32,073 nucleotides of DNA from JALYXS01 sp051003795 (GTDB taxonomy: Bacteria > Acidobacteriota > Terriglobia > Bryobacterales > Bryobacteraceae), in contig JBPCKZ010000203.1 of assembly GCA_051003795.1 (NCBI GenBank), positions 1-32,073 on the forward strand, read 5' to 3'. Shown here piece after piece: positions 9,270 to 17,757 of this stretch. Position 1 is the stretch's first letter, and every line of letters starts with the position of its first letter. The position numbers were made by a program, and so were the translations under genes. The notes below the pieces were generated by a model. The model did no database searches. It saw only the letters and a list, made by a program, of their open reading frames with translations, and was not told the DNA's origin.

Positions 9270-9656
9270 ATGAAATTTACAGTTTTCCTTTTGGCGATTA
9301 CCACGCTGGCGCTTCCGGGCGCGGACAAGAAGCATAAGGCTCCCGAAATCGAAATGACGGAAGTGAGCGCTAGACGAACCGAGGGTTTGGTGGATATCGA
9401 CGCCCGCGCGCGCAACGTGGGCGAGAAGCCGATCCGCGGACTCACGCTTGTATTCCAATTTTTCGGGCCGGAGCGTGCACCGTTAACCTCGCAAAAGGCA
9501 ACGGTTGAGGAAGAATCGCTTGCACCCGGCGGAGAAACCGCGATACATGCGCAGTTAAACGACCCTCCGCGCGCCGTCATACTGGAAATTTCGGCCGTGG
9601 ACGAGCCCGGCCACGATCTGAGAGTGGCAAAGCCCGGCCCCTACCCGATCGAATAA
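9270..9656 (+). CDS. Small secreted protein, function unknown
   Basis: A 128-residue protein with a signal peptide (about 1-18, MKFTVFLLAITTLALPGA) and a mature part that looks all-beta: alternating hydrophobic residues and RNVGEKPIRGLTLVFQFF resemble FxLYD-type or DUF3426-like beta sandwiches, where a conserved Asn-Val-Gly opens a strand. This is a weak structural impression, not an identification. ATG 9270 was chosen because it opens the signal peptide. A small GGGAG/CTCCC inverted repeat (9250-9254 with 9265-9269) lies just before the start and could mask the ribosome binding site. aroA begins 8 bp downstream. Confidence 0.75.
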   Translation: MKFTVFLLAITTLALPGADKKHKAPEIEMTEVSARRTEGLVDIDARARNVGEKPIRGLTLVFQFFGPERAPLTSQKATVEEESLAPGGETAIHAQLNDPPRAVILEISAVDEPGHDLRVAKPGPYPIE

Positions 9657-9664
9657 TTCGGAAA

Positions 9665-10945
9665 ATGCAAAAAGCCATAAGGCCCGCCAAAGCCATTCAG
9701 GGCGCCGTCCGGCTTCCCGGCGATAAATCCATATCGCACCGCTACGCGATCCTCGCCGGCTTGGCCGAAGGGGCCTCGCACTTGCATAATTTCTCAACTG
9801 GCGCGGATTGCCACTCCACGCTGAACGCGGTTCGCGCGCTCGGAATCCATGTCGAAGAGAATGGCACGGACGTAACCATCCACGGCCAAGGGCTGCACGG
9901 ATGGAAATCTCCAGGCCAGGATCTCGATGCCGGCAATTCGGGCTCTACCATCCGCATGATGTCCGGGGCGCTCGCCGCGCAGCCGTTTACCTCGCGGATC
10001 GGGGGGGACGAATCGTTGTCGCGCCGCCCCATGGACCGCGTAATGCAACCGCTGACTCAGATGGGGGGCCGCATCACCGCGCGCGGCGGCCGCTTTCCGC
10101 CGCTGATCATCGAAGGAACCGGTTTACGCGCGATCGACTACACGCTTCCGGTGCCCAGCGCGCAGGTGAAGACGTGCATTCTGTTCGCCGGGATGTATGC
10201 GGATGGGCCGACTATCGTGCGCGAGTCGATCCGTTCGCGCGACCATACGGAGATCGCACTGCGGGAATTCGGCGCCGACATCGCCTTGCGGCGGGGCGTC
10301 ATCACGCTGCATGGTCCCGCCGTCTTGACCGGACGCGAGCTCATGGTTCCGGCCGATCTCTCGTCCGCTGCGTTCTTCATCGTGGCGGCGCTGCTGGTGC
10401 CTGGTTCGCAGCTTTTGATTCAGGGTGTCGGCTTGAATCCCACGCGGTCCACGCTGCTCGATTTCCTGATTTCGGCGGGCGCGCAAATCCGCGTCTTGCA
10501 TCTGGAGCAGGTCAATGGGGAGCTGGTCGGGAACATTCAGATTAGCTACTCGCCAATACGGGGCGGAGTGATCGAAAAATCCACGACCGCCGCGTTGATC
10601 GATGAGATCCCGGTGCTCGCGGTGCTGGGCGCGGCAAGCGAAGAAGGCCTTGTAATCCGGGACGCGCGTGAGCTGCGCATCAAAGAGACGGACCGCATCG
10701 CAACGGTAGCGGATAACTTCGCGCGCATGGGAATCCGCGTGGAGCAAACACCCGATGGCATGACGATTCCCGGACGCCAGAAATTTCGCGCCGCGCGTTT
10801 CGATTCGTTCGGCGATCATCGCATCGGCATGGCGTTCGCGGTCGCCGCGTTACTCGGCGATGGAGAGTCCATCGTCGACAACGCCGAAGCCGCTTCCGTA
10901 TCGTTCCCCGAGTTTTACAACATCCTGGATGAGGTGGCGGTTTGA
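9665..10945 (+). CDS. aroA: 3-phosphoshikimate 1-carboxyvinyltransferase (EPSP synthase)
   Basis: A 426-residue cytoplasmic enzyme of the shikimate pathway that transfers enolpyruvyl from PEP to shikimate-3-phosphate. Visible signatures: GDKSISHRYAILAGLAEG with the shikimate-phosphate binding Lys/Ser near 20-25, GNSGSTIRMMSG near 97-108, RRPMDRV, the mid motif RDHTEIALREFG, and the PEP/inhibitor region ELRIKETDRI followed by FGDHRIGMAFAVA. The GNSGSTIR form is closer to class II enzymes than to the class I GNAGTAMR form. The length is normal. It overlaps the next gene by 4 bp. Confidence 0.97.
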   Translation: MQKAIRPAKAIQGAVRLPGDKSISHRYAILAGLAEGASHLHNFSTGADCHSTLNAVRALGIHVEENGTDVTIHGQGLHGWKSPGQDLDAGNSGSTIRMMSGALAAQPFTSRIGGDESLSRRPMDRVMQPLTQMGGRITARGGRFPPLIIEGTGLRAIDYTLPVPSAQVKTCILFAGMYADGPTIVRESIRSRDHTEIALREFGADIALRRGVITLHGPAVLTGRELMVPADLSSAAFFIVAALLVPGSQLLIQGVGLNPTRSTLLDFLISAGAQIRVLHLEQVNGELVGNIQISYSPIRGGVIEKSTTAALIDEIPVLAVLGAASEEGLVIRDARELRIKETDRIATVADNFARMGIRVEQTPDGMTIPGRQKFRAARFDSFGDHRIGMAFAVAALLGDGESIVDNAEAASVSFPEFYNILDEVAV

Positions 10946-11952
10946 AAATCGAAACGAAGGCAGCGGTGTTACCGGCCGCCCAGCAGCCTGTGGAGATTCG
11001 CAATGTTGAAGTATCGGATCCTCCGGCGGGGCACGTCCGGGTGCGCATGGAAGCGTGCGGGATCTGCCACTCCGATTTATTCGTAGCCGGTCTGCCGAAG
11101 TTGCCGTTGCAACCTCTGACGCTTGGACACGAGGGCATCGGCGTTGTCGAATCGGCTGGGCCGGATGCGGGCGAATGGGCCGCGGGCGACCGCGTTGGCA
11201 TCACGTTTCTCGGCTCGACGTGCGGGGAATGCGAATACTGCCGGACCGGCCGCGAGCGGTTCTGTCCTAAACAAAAGAACACCGGCTACACCGTGAACGG
11301 CGCATTGGCTGGATACGCCATTGCGGCGGCGCATCGATTGGTTCGCGTTCCCAAGGCGCTGCCGGCGCACGAAGCGGCCCCTTTGTGCTGCGCCGGATGG
11401 ACTGCATACGGAGCCTTGCGGGAAGCGGAGCTCGCGGCGGGACAGAGTGTCGCGATATTCGGATTCGGAGGGCTGGGACATCTGGCGCTGCAGTATGCGC
11501 GCAACCTGGGCGTCCGCGCGATTGTGGCGGATATCGCCGAATCGAAGCTGGAACGCGCGCGGTCGCACGGCGCGGAATTGGCGGTTCTGGCCGAAGAAGG
11601 CGGCCGGCAAATTCAGAAGCAAGCCGGCGGAGTGGATGCGGCTATCGTGTTCACGGCATCTCCGGCCGCCATCGAGCAGGCATTTCGAGCGGTGAAGCGA
11701 AATGGCACGGTAGTCCTGGTGGGTCTGGCGAACTCGAGCTTCACTCTGCCCATCGCGGATACGATCTTGAAGGGCATCCGCCTGCGCGGAAGCTTCCTCG
11801 GCACGAAGGACGATTTGGAAGCCGTATTCCGGCAGGCGGAAACCGGAGAAGTGAAAGCGGAGACTGAGCGGCATGAATTAGAAGAGACCCCGCGCCTGTT
11901 GGAGCGTTTGCTAAACCATGATGTGCAAGGCCGCGCGGTAGTTGTATTCTAG
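10942..11952 (+). CDS. Zinc-dependent alcohol dehydrogenase (MDR family)
   Basis: A 336-residue medium-chain dehydrogenase. The catalytic zinc ligands are Cys in ACGICHSD (about 34) and His in LGHEG (about 57). The structural zinc site is the four-cysteine group CGECEYCRTGRERFC (about 87-101). The nucleotide-binding motif is GFGGLGHLALQYA (about 172-184), and Asp in VADIAESK suggests NAD rather than NADP. It starts at TTG 10942 overlapping the aroA stop, with a GAGGTGG ribosome binding site about 5 nt before. It is close to AdhA-type primary alcohol dehydrogenases; substrate unknown. It is the last gene of this forward set and converges on the sugar kinase with a 4-bp gap. Confidence 0.9.
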   Translation: MKIETKAAVLPAAQQPVEIRNVEVSDPPAGHVRVRMEACGICHSDLFVAGLPKLPLQPLTLGHEGIGVVESAGPDAGEWAAGDRVGITFLGSTCGECEYCRTGRERFCPKQKNTGYTVNGALAGYAIAAAHRLVRVPKALPAHEAAPLCCAGWTAYGALREAELAAGQSVAIFGFGGLGHLALQYARNLGVRAIVADIAESKLERARSHGAELAVLAEEGGRQIQKQAGGVDAAIVFTASPAAIEQAFRAVKRNGTVVLVGLANSSFTLPIADTILKGIRLRGSFLGTKDDLEAVFRQAETGEVKAETERHELEETPRLLERLLNHDVQGRAVVVF

Positions 11953-11956
11953 ATTT

Positions 11957-13039
11957 TCAGCGTTGTATCCGCGCCGATCCGCCCTTCGCGAACGTCCGCA
12001 CCTGTTCCACGGTAGCCATGGTCGTGTCGCCGGGAAACGTGGTCAGGAGCGCTCCGTGCGCCCACCCCAGCTTGATCGCCTCTTCCGGCGGTTCGCCCGT
12101 TAGGAGGCCATAGAATAAGCCTGACGCAAAACCATCGCCGCCGCCCACGCGGTCCAGAACGTCGAGCTCGCACGTCGGCGCAATATGGGTCTCGCCGTTA
12201 ATCCACGCCACCGCGCCCCAGCTATGGCGGTTGGTCGAGTGCACTTCGCGCAAGGTGGTTGCCACCACTTTGATTTGAGGATGCTGCTTCACCACGCGGT
12301 CGATCATCTCGAAAAAGGCGCTGGGGTCGAGATTCGAAGTCCGCGCGACTTCGGGGCCGGGGATGCCCAAACCGCTCTGCAGATCCTCCTCATTTCCGAC
12401 GAGCACATCCACGTTATCGACGATCCGCTTCATAACCGAAACGGCGCGATCGCCGCCGCCGAATACCTTCCAGAGCTTGGCGCGAAAATTGAGGTCGAAG
12501 GAGACAACCGCGCCGGCCGCTTTGGCGGCCTGCATCCCCTCGATAATCAACTCAGCGGTGGTTTCCGAGAGCGCCGCGAAGATGCCCCCGCTGTGAAACC
12601 AGCGGACGCCGGGCGCGAAGATCGCCTTCCAGTCGAAGTCGCCGGGCTTGAGCCGCGCGGCGGCCTCGTTGCAGCGGTTGTAAAAGACGACGGGCGCGCG
12701 CACGCCCTTTCCCTGGTCGCTGTAAACGGCGGCGATATTCGGTCCGGTCACGCCATCGTGCTCGAAGCGCTTGTAAAAAGGCTTCACTCCCATGGCTTTC
12801 ACGCGCTCGGCCACCAATTCACCGATCGGGTAATCGACCATCGCCGACGCGACTCCGGTCTGCATGCGGAAGCAGTCCGCCAGATTCGCGGCCGCGTTGA
12901 ATTCCCCGCCGCTGACGTGGATCTTGCATTCGGTTGCCTTACGGAACGGGATGATTCCGGGGTCGAGCCGATGGACCAGGGCGCCTAGCGATAGAAAATC
13001 CAACGCGCCATCCGAGCGGATGTCCAGCCCGTAGTTCAT
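11957..13039 (-). CDS. PfkB family sugar kinase, probable 2-keto-3-deoxygluconate kinase
   Basis: A 360-residue ribokinase-fold enzyme that would phosphorylate a sugar or sugar acid with ATP. SGGEFNAAANLADCF near 50-64 is the substrate lid and binding motif, and DRVGGGDGFASGLFYGL near 310 is the PfkB signature with the catalytic Asp in GGGDGF. The long form with ARTSNLDPSAFFEMID and the RAKLW segment is typical of the 2-keto-3-deoxygluconate kinase subgroup. ATG 13039 was preferred to upstream starts because the protein then begins normally and overlaps the previous stop by one base (TAATG), which suggests coupling to the Bax-inhibitor gene. Confidence 0.85.
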   Translation of the reverse strand: MNYGLDIRSDGALDFLSLGALVHRLDPGIIPFRKATECKIHVSGGEFNAAANLADCFRMQTGVASAMVDYPIGELVAERVKAMGVKPFYKRFEHDGVTGPNIAAVYSDQGKGVRAPVVFYNRCNEAAARLKPGDFDWKAIFAPGVRWFHSGGIFAALSETTAELIIEGMQAAKAAGAVVSFDLNFRAKLWKVFGGGDRAVSVMKRIVDNVDVLVGNEEDLQSGLGIPGPEVARTSNLDPSAFFEMIDRVVKQHPQIKVVATTLREVHSTNRHSWGAVAWINGETHIAPTCELDVLDRVGGGDGFASGLFYGLLTGEPPEEAIKLGWAHGALLTTFPGDTTMATVEQVRTFAKGGSARIQR

Positions 13040-13800
13040 TAACGTCGCTCGCCTCGGAACTTCGAAAGCAGCCGCGTGATTTCGAGGTATAGCCAGATCA
13101 ACGTGACCATCAGGCCGAACGCGCTGTACCACTCCATGTACTTCGGCGCGCCGCGCTGAGCGCCCTGCTCGATGAAGCTGAAATCGAGGACCAGGTTCAG
13201 CGCGGCTACTATCACCACCGCCAGACTGAACAGGATGCCAATGGGACCGCTGCCGAAAATACCGGGGATCTGGACGTGGAAAAAGCCGAGCACGATATTC
13301 GCGAAGTAGACGACGGCAATTCCGCCGGTTGCCGCGACTACGCCCATGGTGAATCTCCGTGTCGGTTGAATCAAGCCGGACCGGTACGCCAGCAGCAGGC
13401 AGAAGCAGGTTCCGAACGTCAGGGCTACGGATTCGATTGCGATGCCCGGAAAGCGCGCCTCCAGCATGGCGGAAAACGAGCCCAGAAAGAGGCCTTCAAG
13501 CAGCGCGTAAATCGGGGCGGTTACGGGCGACCATTCTTTCTTGAAGATCGTCACCATCGCGGCGATGAAACCGCCAAACGCGCCGATCATCGTATAGCCG
13601 CCGACCGAAGCCGGGTCGCCCGTGGTCAGGAACTGGTTCCACGTCCAGCAAGCGGTCGCCAGGACGCACAGCAACAGGATTCCGGCGCGGTTGACTGTCC
13701 CGGAAATGGTCATGGAGGGGCCGTACCCGGCACGCACGCCGCTGACGTCGTAGGTCGTGCCGGTAAAAGCGGGATTTGAGGTTTGCATGTTCACATTCAT
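13039..13800 (-). CDS. Bax inhibitor-1/YccA (TMBIM) family membrane protein
   Basis: A 253-residue protein with about seven membrane spans. It has the family traits FNAAML-like SNPAFTGTTYDVSG at the N-terminus, GLFLGSFSAMLEARFPGIAIE, and a C-terminal span ending LIWLYLEITRLLSKF followed by basic residues. Bacterial homologues (YccA type) modulate FtsH or act as pH-sensitive calcium leak channels, which is family knowledge and untested for this one. It begins at ATG 13800, just 30 bp downstream of the mnmE stop, on the same strand, and leads into the kinase gene. Confidence 0.88.
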   Translation of the reverse strand: MNVNMQTSNPAFTGTTYDVSGVRAGYGPSMTISGTVNRAGILLLCVLATACWTWNQFLTTGDPASVGGYTMIGAFGGFIAAMVTIFKKEWSPVTAPIYALLEGLFLGSFSAMLEARFPGIAIESVALTFGTCFCLLLAYRSGLIQPTRRFTMGVVAATGGIAVVYFANIVLGFFHVQIPGIFGSGPIGILFSLAVVIVAALNLVLDFSFIEQGAQRGAPKYMEWYSAFGLMVTLIWLYLEITRLLSKFRGERR

Positions 13801-13830
13801 ATCGTTACATCGATTTAGATGCGGCGGGGC

Positions 13831-15168
13831 TCATTTTCCGATGCAGAAGGTCGAAAAGATGCGATTCAGGATGTCGTCGGCGGTGGTCGCGCCCGTGATT
13901 TCGTCGATGGCGCGAAGGGCGCCGTAGAGATCGAGCAGCAGCATCTCGTGCGGAATGTGTTCCACGATAGCGGTCCGGGCGGCTTCGAGCGAATCCAAAG
14001 ACTCGCGCAGAAGGCGCTCCTGGCGCAGGCTGGTGATTAGGCCGGTTTCTTCTTCGGATGTACCATGTGCGCCGCGCGGGGCGACTGCGTCCACGATTGC
14101 CCGGCGAAGAGCGCCGATGCCTTCGCCGGTGAGGGCGGAGACGGGAATCGCTTCTCCTGGAGATTGCGAGCGCGGCAGATCGCATTTGTTCGCGGCCAGC
14201 AGCCAGCGGCCTTGTTCGCGCGCCCGGGCGATCAGATCCAAATCCGCCGTATCGAGCGGCGCGGAAGCATTCACGACAACCAGCGTCAGGTCTGCGTCGG
14301 CCATCGCCTGGTAACTGCGCTCGATGCCGAGCGATTCGACTACGCTTTCCCCCTGCCGGATTCCCGCCGTATCCACCAGCTTTACTGGAATCCCTTCGAT
14401 AGCCGCCACTTCCGAGACCAGATCGCGCGTGGTGCCGGGAAGATCGGTGACGATGGCGCGGTCCTGTTCCAGAAGCCGATTGAATAAGCTGCTCTTGCCG
14501 ACATTGGGGCGGCCGGCGATTGCGAGCGTCAAGCCGGAGCGGACGATGCTGCCATAAGCGAATGTCGCGGCGAGGCGCGCAATTCCGGCGAGCACGGGTT
14601 CGAGGCGGCGGAGCAGTTCGTGATTCGGGGCGACGCTGATATCGTCCTCCGCGAAATCGATTCCGGCCTCTAGCAGGGCAATCAACTCGACGAGTTGGCG
14701 CTTGACCGGGGCGATGCGGCGGGACACCGAGCCCTCCACCTGACGCGCGGCGATGCGGGCCTGATAGAGCGTAGTGGAGTCGATGAGATCGCGCACGGCT
14801 TCGGCTTGGGGGAGGTCGATGCGGCCGTTGACATAAGCGCGGAGAGTGAATTCGCCCGGCTCGGCCAAACGCGCCCCGTGGGCCAGAGCGCGTTCGACGC
14901 AATGGCGCAGCACGACGGGCGAGCCGTGGCAGGAGATCTCGACCACATCTTCGGCGGTGTAGGAGCGCGGATTCTCGAAGAAGGTGGCGACGACTTGATC
15001 GACGTCGTCAAGTTCCGCCAGGGCGGCGCACCAGGATCGCAATGGAGCGGCAAGCTTAAGAAAGGCTTCGGCGATCCGGCGGGATTGGGTGCCGGAGAGA
15101 CGGACGAGGCCAAGACCGCCGCGTCCCGGCGGGGTGGAAATGGAAACGATGGTGTCGCGAAGATTCAC
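13831..15168 (-). CDS. mnmE: tRNA uridine-5-carboxymethylaminomethyl modification GTPase MnmE
   Basis: A 445-residue GTPase that, with MnmG, modifies the wobble uridine of certain tRNAs. It has an N-terminal formyl-tetrahydrofolate-binding domain (TIVSISTPPGRGGLGLVRLSG), a central helical region, and an inserted G domain with GRPNVGKSSLFNRLL, DLPGTTRD, DTAGI and NKCD. It ends with FCIGK, whose Cys and Lys are the conserved modification residues. I chose GTG 15168. The frame stays open through the repeat to GTG 15246, but that extension is pure repeat sequence. No strong Shine-Dalgarno precedes GTG 15168, and the repeat ends only 10 bp upstream. Confidence 0.95.
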   Translation of the reverse strand: MNLRDTIVSISTPPGRGGLGLVRLSGTQSRRIAEAFLKLAAPLRSWCAALAELDDVDQVVATFFENPRSYTAEDVVEISCHGSPVVLRHCVERALAHGARLAEPGEFTLRAYVNGRIDLPQAEAVRDLIDSTTLYQARIAARQVEGSVSRRIAPVKRQLVELIALLEAGIDFAEDDISVAPNHELLRRLEPVLAGIARLAATFAYGSIVRSGLTLAIAGRPNVGKSSLFNRLLEQDRAIVTDLPGTTRDLVSEVAAIEGIPVKLVDTAGIRQGESVVESLGIERSYQAMADADLTLVVVNASAPLDTADLDLIARAREQGRWLLAANKCDLPRSQSPGEAIPVSALTGEGIGALRRAIVDAVAPRGAHGTSEEETGLITSLRQERLLRESLDSLEAARTAIVEHIPHEMLLLDLYGALRAIDEITGATTADDILNRIFSTFCIGK

Positions 15169-15178
15169 TTTGACATTT

Positions 15179-15284
15179 GTGGCGCGGGCACTCGTGCCTG
15201 CCGTGTCCACAATCGTGTGGACACTCGTTCCGAAACCCCTGTCCACACGATTGTGGACACGGCAGGCACGAGTGCCCGCGCCAC
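15179..15284. repeat. Full palindromic repeat, copy B: 45-bp perfect inverted arms around a 16-bp loop
   Basis: The left arm 15179-15223 and the right arm 15240-15284 are exact reverse complements over 45 bp, separated by 15224-15239. The outer end reads GTGGCGCGGGCACTCGTGCC and the inner end holds nested GTCCACA/TGTGGAC palindromes. It fills most of the 126-bp gap between jag and mnmE. In RNA it would form a very stable hairpin with no U-tract, so it could limit read-through or protect or cleave the transcript. Copies A and C are at the window ends. No transposase is encoded, so it looks like a non-autonomous MITE- or REP-like element. Confidence 0.95.
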
Positions 15285-15294
15285 GGGACTTGAA

Positions 15295-15837
15295 TTAGCG
15301 TCCGCGGCGAGGCGGCGGTGGCGGTGCGGGCAAGCTCGCCATTCCGGCCGGATAAATCACCACCTGGCGGTAGCCTCCGAAACCGGCGCTCTCGCTGCGA
15401 ACGGCGCTTTCGTTTCGCAGCGCCACGTGGATCACCCGGCGCTCCCGGCTGTTCATGGGATTGAAGCGGAACGGAACTCCGGTCGTCTTCACTCGTTCGG
15501 CCGCGGCCGTGGCGCTCAAACGCAGCTCCTCGATGCGCAACATGCGGTAATCGTTCGCATCGAAGGAGAGCCGCGAATGATCCTCGGACGGAATCCGCAG
15601 GGCTTCCATGGAGACCTGCTCGAGTGCTAACAGCAGCTCCGCTTTGTTGGCAAGCAATAAGTCCACGTCGCGCCCCGAGAAGCGAACCACCACCTCCGGA
15701 TTCTCAATCTCCGGGTTGGAAAAATCGCCCGGCGCGGCTTGGAAATCAAGCGCGAATCCCGCCTGCTTCAAGACGGGCCGTAAGAATTGCTCCAGATGCG
15801 GACCGATCGATTCGACCGTGTACTTTCTATCGCTCAT
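15295..15837 (-). CDS. jag: KH-R3H RNA-binding protein of the Jag/KhpB type
   Basis: A 180-residue cytoplasmic RNA-binding protein. A KH-like domain occupies about 45-100 (VVVRFSGRDVDLLLANKAELLLAL) and an R3H domain follows (about 100-165), with the Arg-x3-His motif in RRVIHVAL. The usual N-terminal Jag domain is missing. The tail is Pro- and Arg-rich (APPPPPRRGR). It starts at ATG 15837 overlapping the yidC stop (ATGA), the usual yidC-jag order. Homologues affect cell division and small-RNA regulation in Gram-positive bacteria; the role here is not known. The repeat begins 10 bp after its stop. Confidence 0.88.
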   Translation of the reverse strand: MSDRKYTVESIGPHLEQFLRPVLKQAGFALDFQAAPGDFSNPEIENPEVVVRFSGRDVDLLLANKAELLLALEQVSMEALRIPSEDHSRLSFDANDYRMLRIEELRLSATAAAERVKTTGVPFRFNPMNSRERRVIHVALRNESAVRSESAGFGGYRQVVIYPAGMASLPAPPPPPRRGR

Positions 15838-17537
15838 TTCCGGGCAATCTTTTTCTGAGTTAAGACCTGCACGGCTGGGCCGGACTCCACCGGCGTCATA
15901 GTCTTATTGAAAAACCACTGTTGCGCGATGCCGACCAAATTTCCAGTCAGCCAGTATAGCACCATGCCGCTCTGCACCGAATAGAAGAAAAAGCCCATGA
16001 AAAGGGGCATGATGGCCATCATTTTCTGCTGGTTCGGATCGCCGCCCGCCACCGGCGTCATCTTTTGCATGATGAACCCGGTGATAATCATCAGGATCGG
16101 CAAAACGTGAATCGCAATCTGCTCGGGCTGCGATAAATCGCTCACCCAGAGCCAACTGGCGTTGCGCATTTCAATCGAGACGGCAAGCACCTTATAGAAA
16201 GCGAACAGGAATGGCATCTGAATCAGCAACGGCAAACACCCGCCCATGGGATTCGCGCCGTTGGCCTTGTACAGGTCCATCGTTTCCTGATTCTTCTGAG
16301 CCTGGCGCGGATCGGTCAACTTCATGGCCTTGTACTTCTCATTGATCGCGGCGATCTGCGGCTGAAGCCGCTGCATCTTCTTCATCGACTTCATGTTCGT
16401 CAGCTTCAAGGGGAACAGAAGGATGTTGATGAAAATCGTGACGATGACAATCGACCAGCCGTAGTTGTGGACGAACTGGTTATTGAGAAGCCGCAGGACG
16501 AGGAACAGAGGCTTGGCAAGAATGCCGAACCAGCCGAAATCGACAATCTGCTCGAGCTTGGGATTCACCTTGCGAAGGGTGTCGATGTCTTTCGGGCCCA
16601 CAAAAAGCGAAAGGTTATTCGTGCCTCCGCCCCCGACGGCGGCTCCGACGAAAGGCTCGTCCTTCTTGTCGTAGAGGGTGGGGACCGAATCGTTGAACGT
16701 GGTGGTTTCGATGGCGCCAGGGCCCGATGGGAGAAAAGCCGCGGTGAAATATTGGTCTTCAATCCCGGCAAAAGAGAAAGCGCCGTCGGCGTTCACGGGG
16801 CCGTTCTTGGCGGCTTTGGCGTTTTCGCGAACGAGCTTTCCGGACGCGGTATCGAAGTGAATCGTGGATTGCTGGCCGGCCGCGCTCTGAACCGCGAAAT
16901 CGCCAAAACCGCCGCGCCATTCCACCAGATTCGGCAAGGGAGTTCCGTTTTGGGTAACTTCCGTTTCGACGTGCGAAAGATAGCCATTCTTTTCGAATGA
17001 AAAGTTCTTCTTGGCGAAAAGACCGTTGTTCGAGTATTCGAAGGAAACGGAGAGGCCATCGGCCGCCGGATTCGCCACAAACAAAGCCTGGTTGAGATCG
17101 ATGGGCGGCTTCTTATCGCGGAACTCGAGCGAGAACGGATAGCCCACCTTCGGCGCGGCTGCGGTATTCACGATTTCGAGAGGTTTACCGCCGCGGTCTT
17201 TGTAATGCTTTAAGGTCCAGCTCCGCACGACGGCGCCGCGATTTGAGAACACAATATGGTATTCATCCGTATCGGCGACAGGCGTGGATTCGACGGCTGC
17301 CGCAACAACTCCAGTAGCCGGGGCTGCGGGCGGCGTTGCACCCGAAACAGCGGGAGCCGCTACATTCGCGGATTGGCTCGACGAAGGCGCCGTTTTCTTG
17401 ACTGCCGGCGCGGGCGGCAGCACCAACTTGTAAAAATACGGAGTGGCGAAGATGACCAGACCCATAAGGACGAACGCGAGGAGCAGGCGCGCCTCCATCG
17501 GGAGATCTTTCTTGCCGGTCTGAGTGTGGGAAGTCAT
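15834..17537 (-). CDS. yidC: Membrane protein insertase YidC
   Basis: A 567-residue inner-membrane insertase that places newly made proteins in the membrane, alone or with SecYEG. The first span (about 17-40) is followed by a low-complexity Ala/Pro linker and the large periplasmic domain (about 75-340). The conserved C-terminal region has five spans, starting FGWFGILAKPLFLVLRLLNN, with coiled loop QRLQPQIAAINEKYK and GGCLPLLIQMPFLFAFYKVL. ATG 17537 was chosen over an upstream in-frame ATG because it begins just before the first membrane segment. Together with yidD, rnpA and rpmH it forms the standard bacterial cluster. Confidence 0.96.
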   Translation of the reverse strand: MTSHTQTGKKDLPMEARLLLAFVLMGLVIFATPYFYKLVLPPAPAVKKTAPSSSQSANVAAPAVSGATPPAAPATGVVAAAVESTPVADTDEYHIVFSNRGAVVRSWTLKHYKDRGGKPLEIVNTAAAPKVGYPFSLEFRDKKPPIDLNQALFVANPAADGLSVSFEYSNNGLFAKKNFSFEKNGYLSHVETEVTQNGTPLPNLVEWRGGFGDFAVQSAAGQQSTIHFDTASGKLVRENAKAAKNGPVNADGAFSFAGIEDQYFTAAFLPSGPGAIETTTFNDSVPTLYDKKDEPFVGAAVGGGGTNNLSLFVGPKDIDTLRKVNPKLEQIVDFGWFGILAKPLFLVLRLLNNQFVHNYGWSIVIVTIFINILLFPLKLTNMKSMKKMQRLQPQIAAINEKYKAMKLTDPRQAQKNQETMDLYKANGANPMGGCLPLLIQMPFLFAFYKVLAVSIEMRNASWLWVSDLSQPEQIAIHVLPILMIITGFIMQKMTPVAGGDPNQQKMMAIMPLFMGFFFYSVQSGMVLYWLTGNLVGIAQQWFFNKTMTPVESGPAVQVLTQKKIARK

Positions 17538-17544
17538 TGGTCGT

Positions 17545-17757
17545 TTATTCGGGTACGGCGTCCACGCCGCCGGCATGGAACGGATGGCAGCGGCCGATTC
17601 TCTTAACGCCCAGCCAGACGCCCCTGGCGGACCCATGCCGCACGATGGCCTGCCGCATGTATTCGGAGCAAGTGGGATGAAACCGGCAGGCGGACGGAAG
17701 CATGGGAGAGAGGCATCGCTTATACATACGCAAAACGCCCGCTAATGTTTGCTGCAG
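17545..17757 (-). CDS. yidD: Membrane protein insertion efficiency factor YidD
   Basis: A small protein of about 70 residues (UPF0161) that assists YidC. The signature RMYKRCLSPMLPSACRFHPT is followed by CSEYMRQAI and ends RCHPFHAGGVDAVPE, all family-defining, including the three cysteines. The start is uncertain. Family alignment points to CTG 17757 (reading LQQTLAGVLRMYK), which overlaps rnpA by 16 bp. Alternatives are TTG 17733 and ATG 17727. It ends 7 bp before yidC. Confidence 0.88.
   Translation of the reverse strand: MQQTLAGVLRMYKRCLSPMLPSACRFHPTCSEYMRQAIVRHGSARGVWLGVKRIGRCHPFHAGGVDAVPE

Noticed and set aside
15168..15246. Longer mnmE start at GTG 15246
   Set aside because: The added 26 residues are the repeat's own translation (SVHTIVDTAGTSARAT); the family N-terminus starts at GTG 15168.
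14695..15630. Plus-strand open frame spanning mnmE, the repeat and jag
   Set aside because: It crosses two well-identified genes and the palindrome; product is not domain-like.
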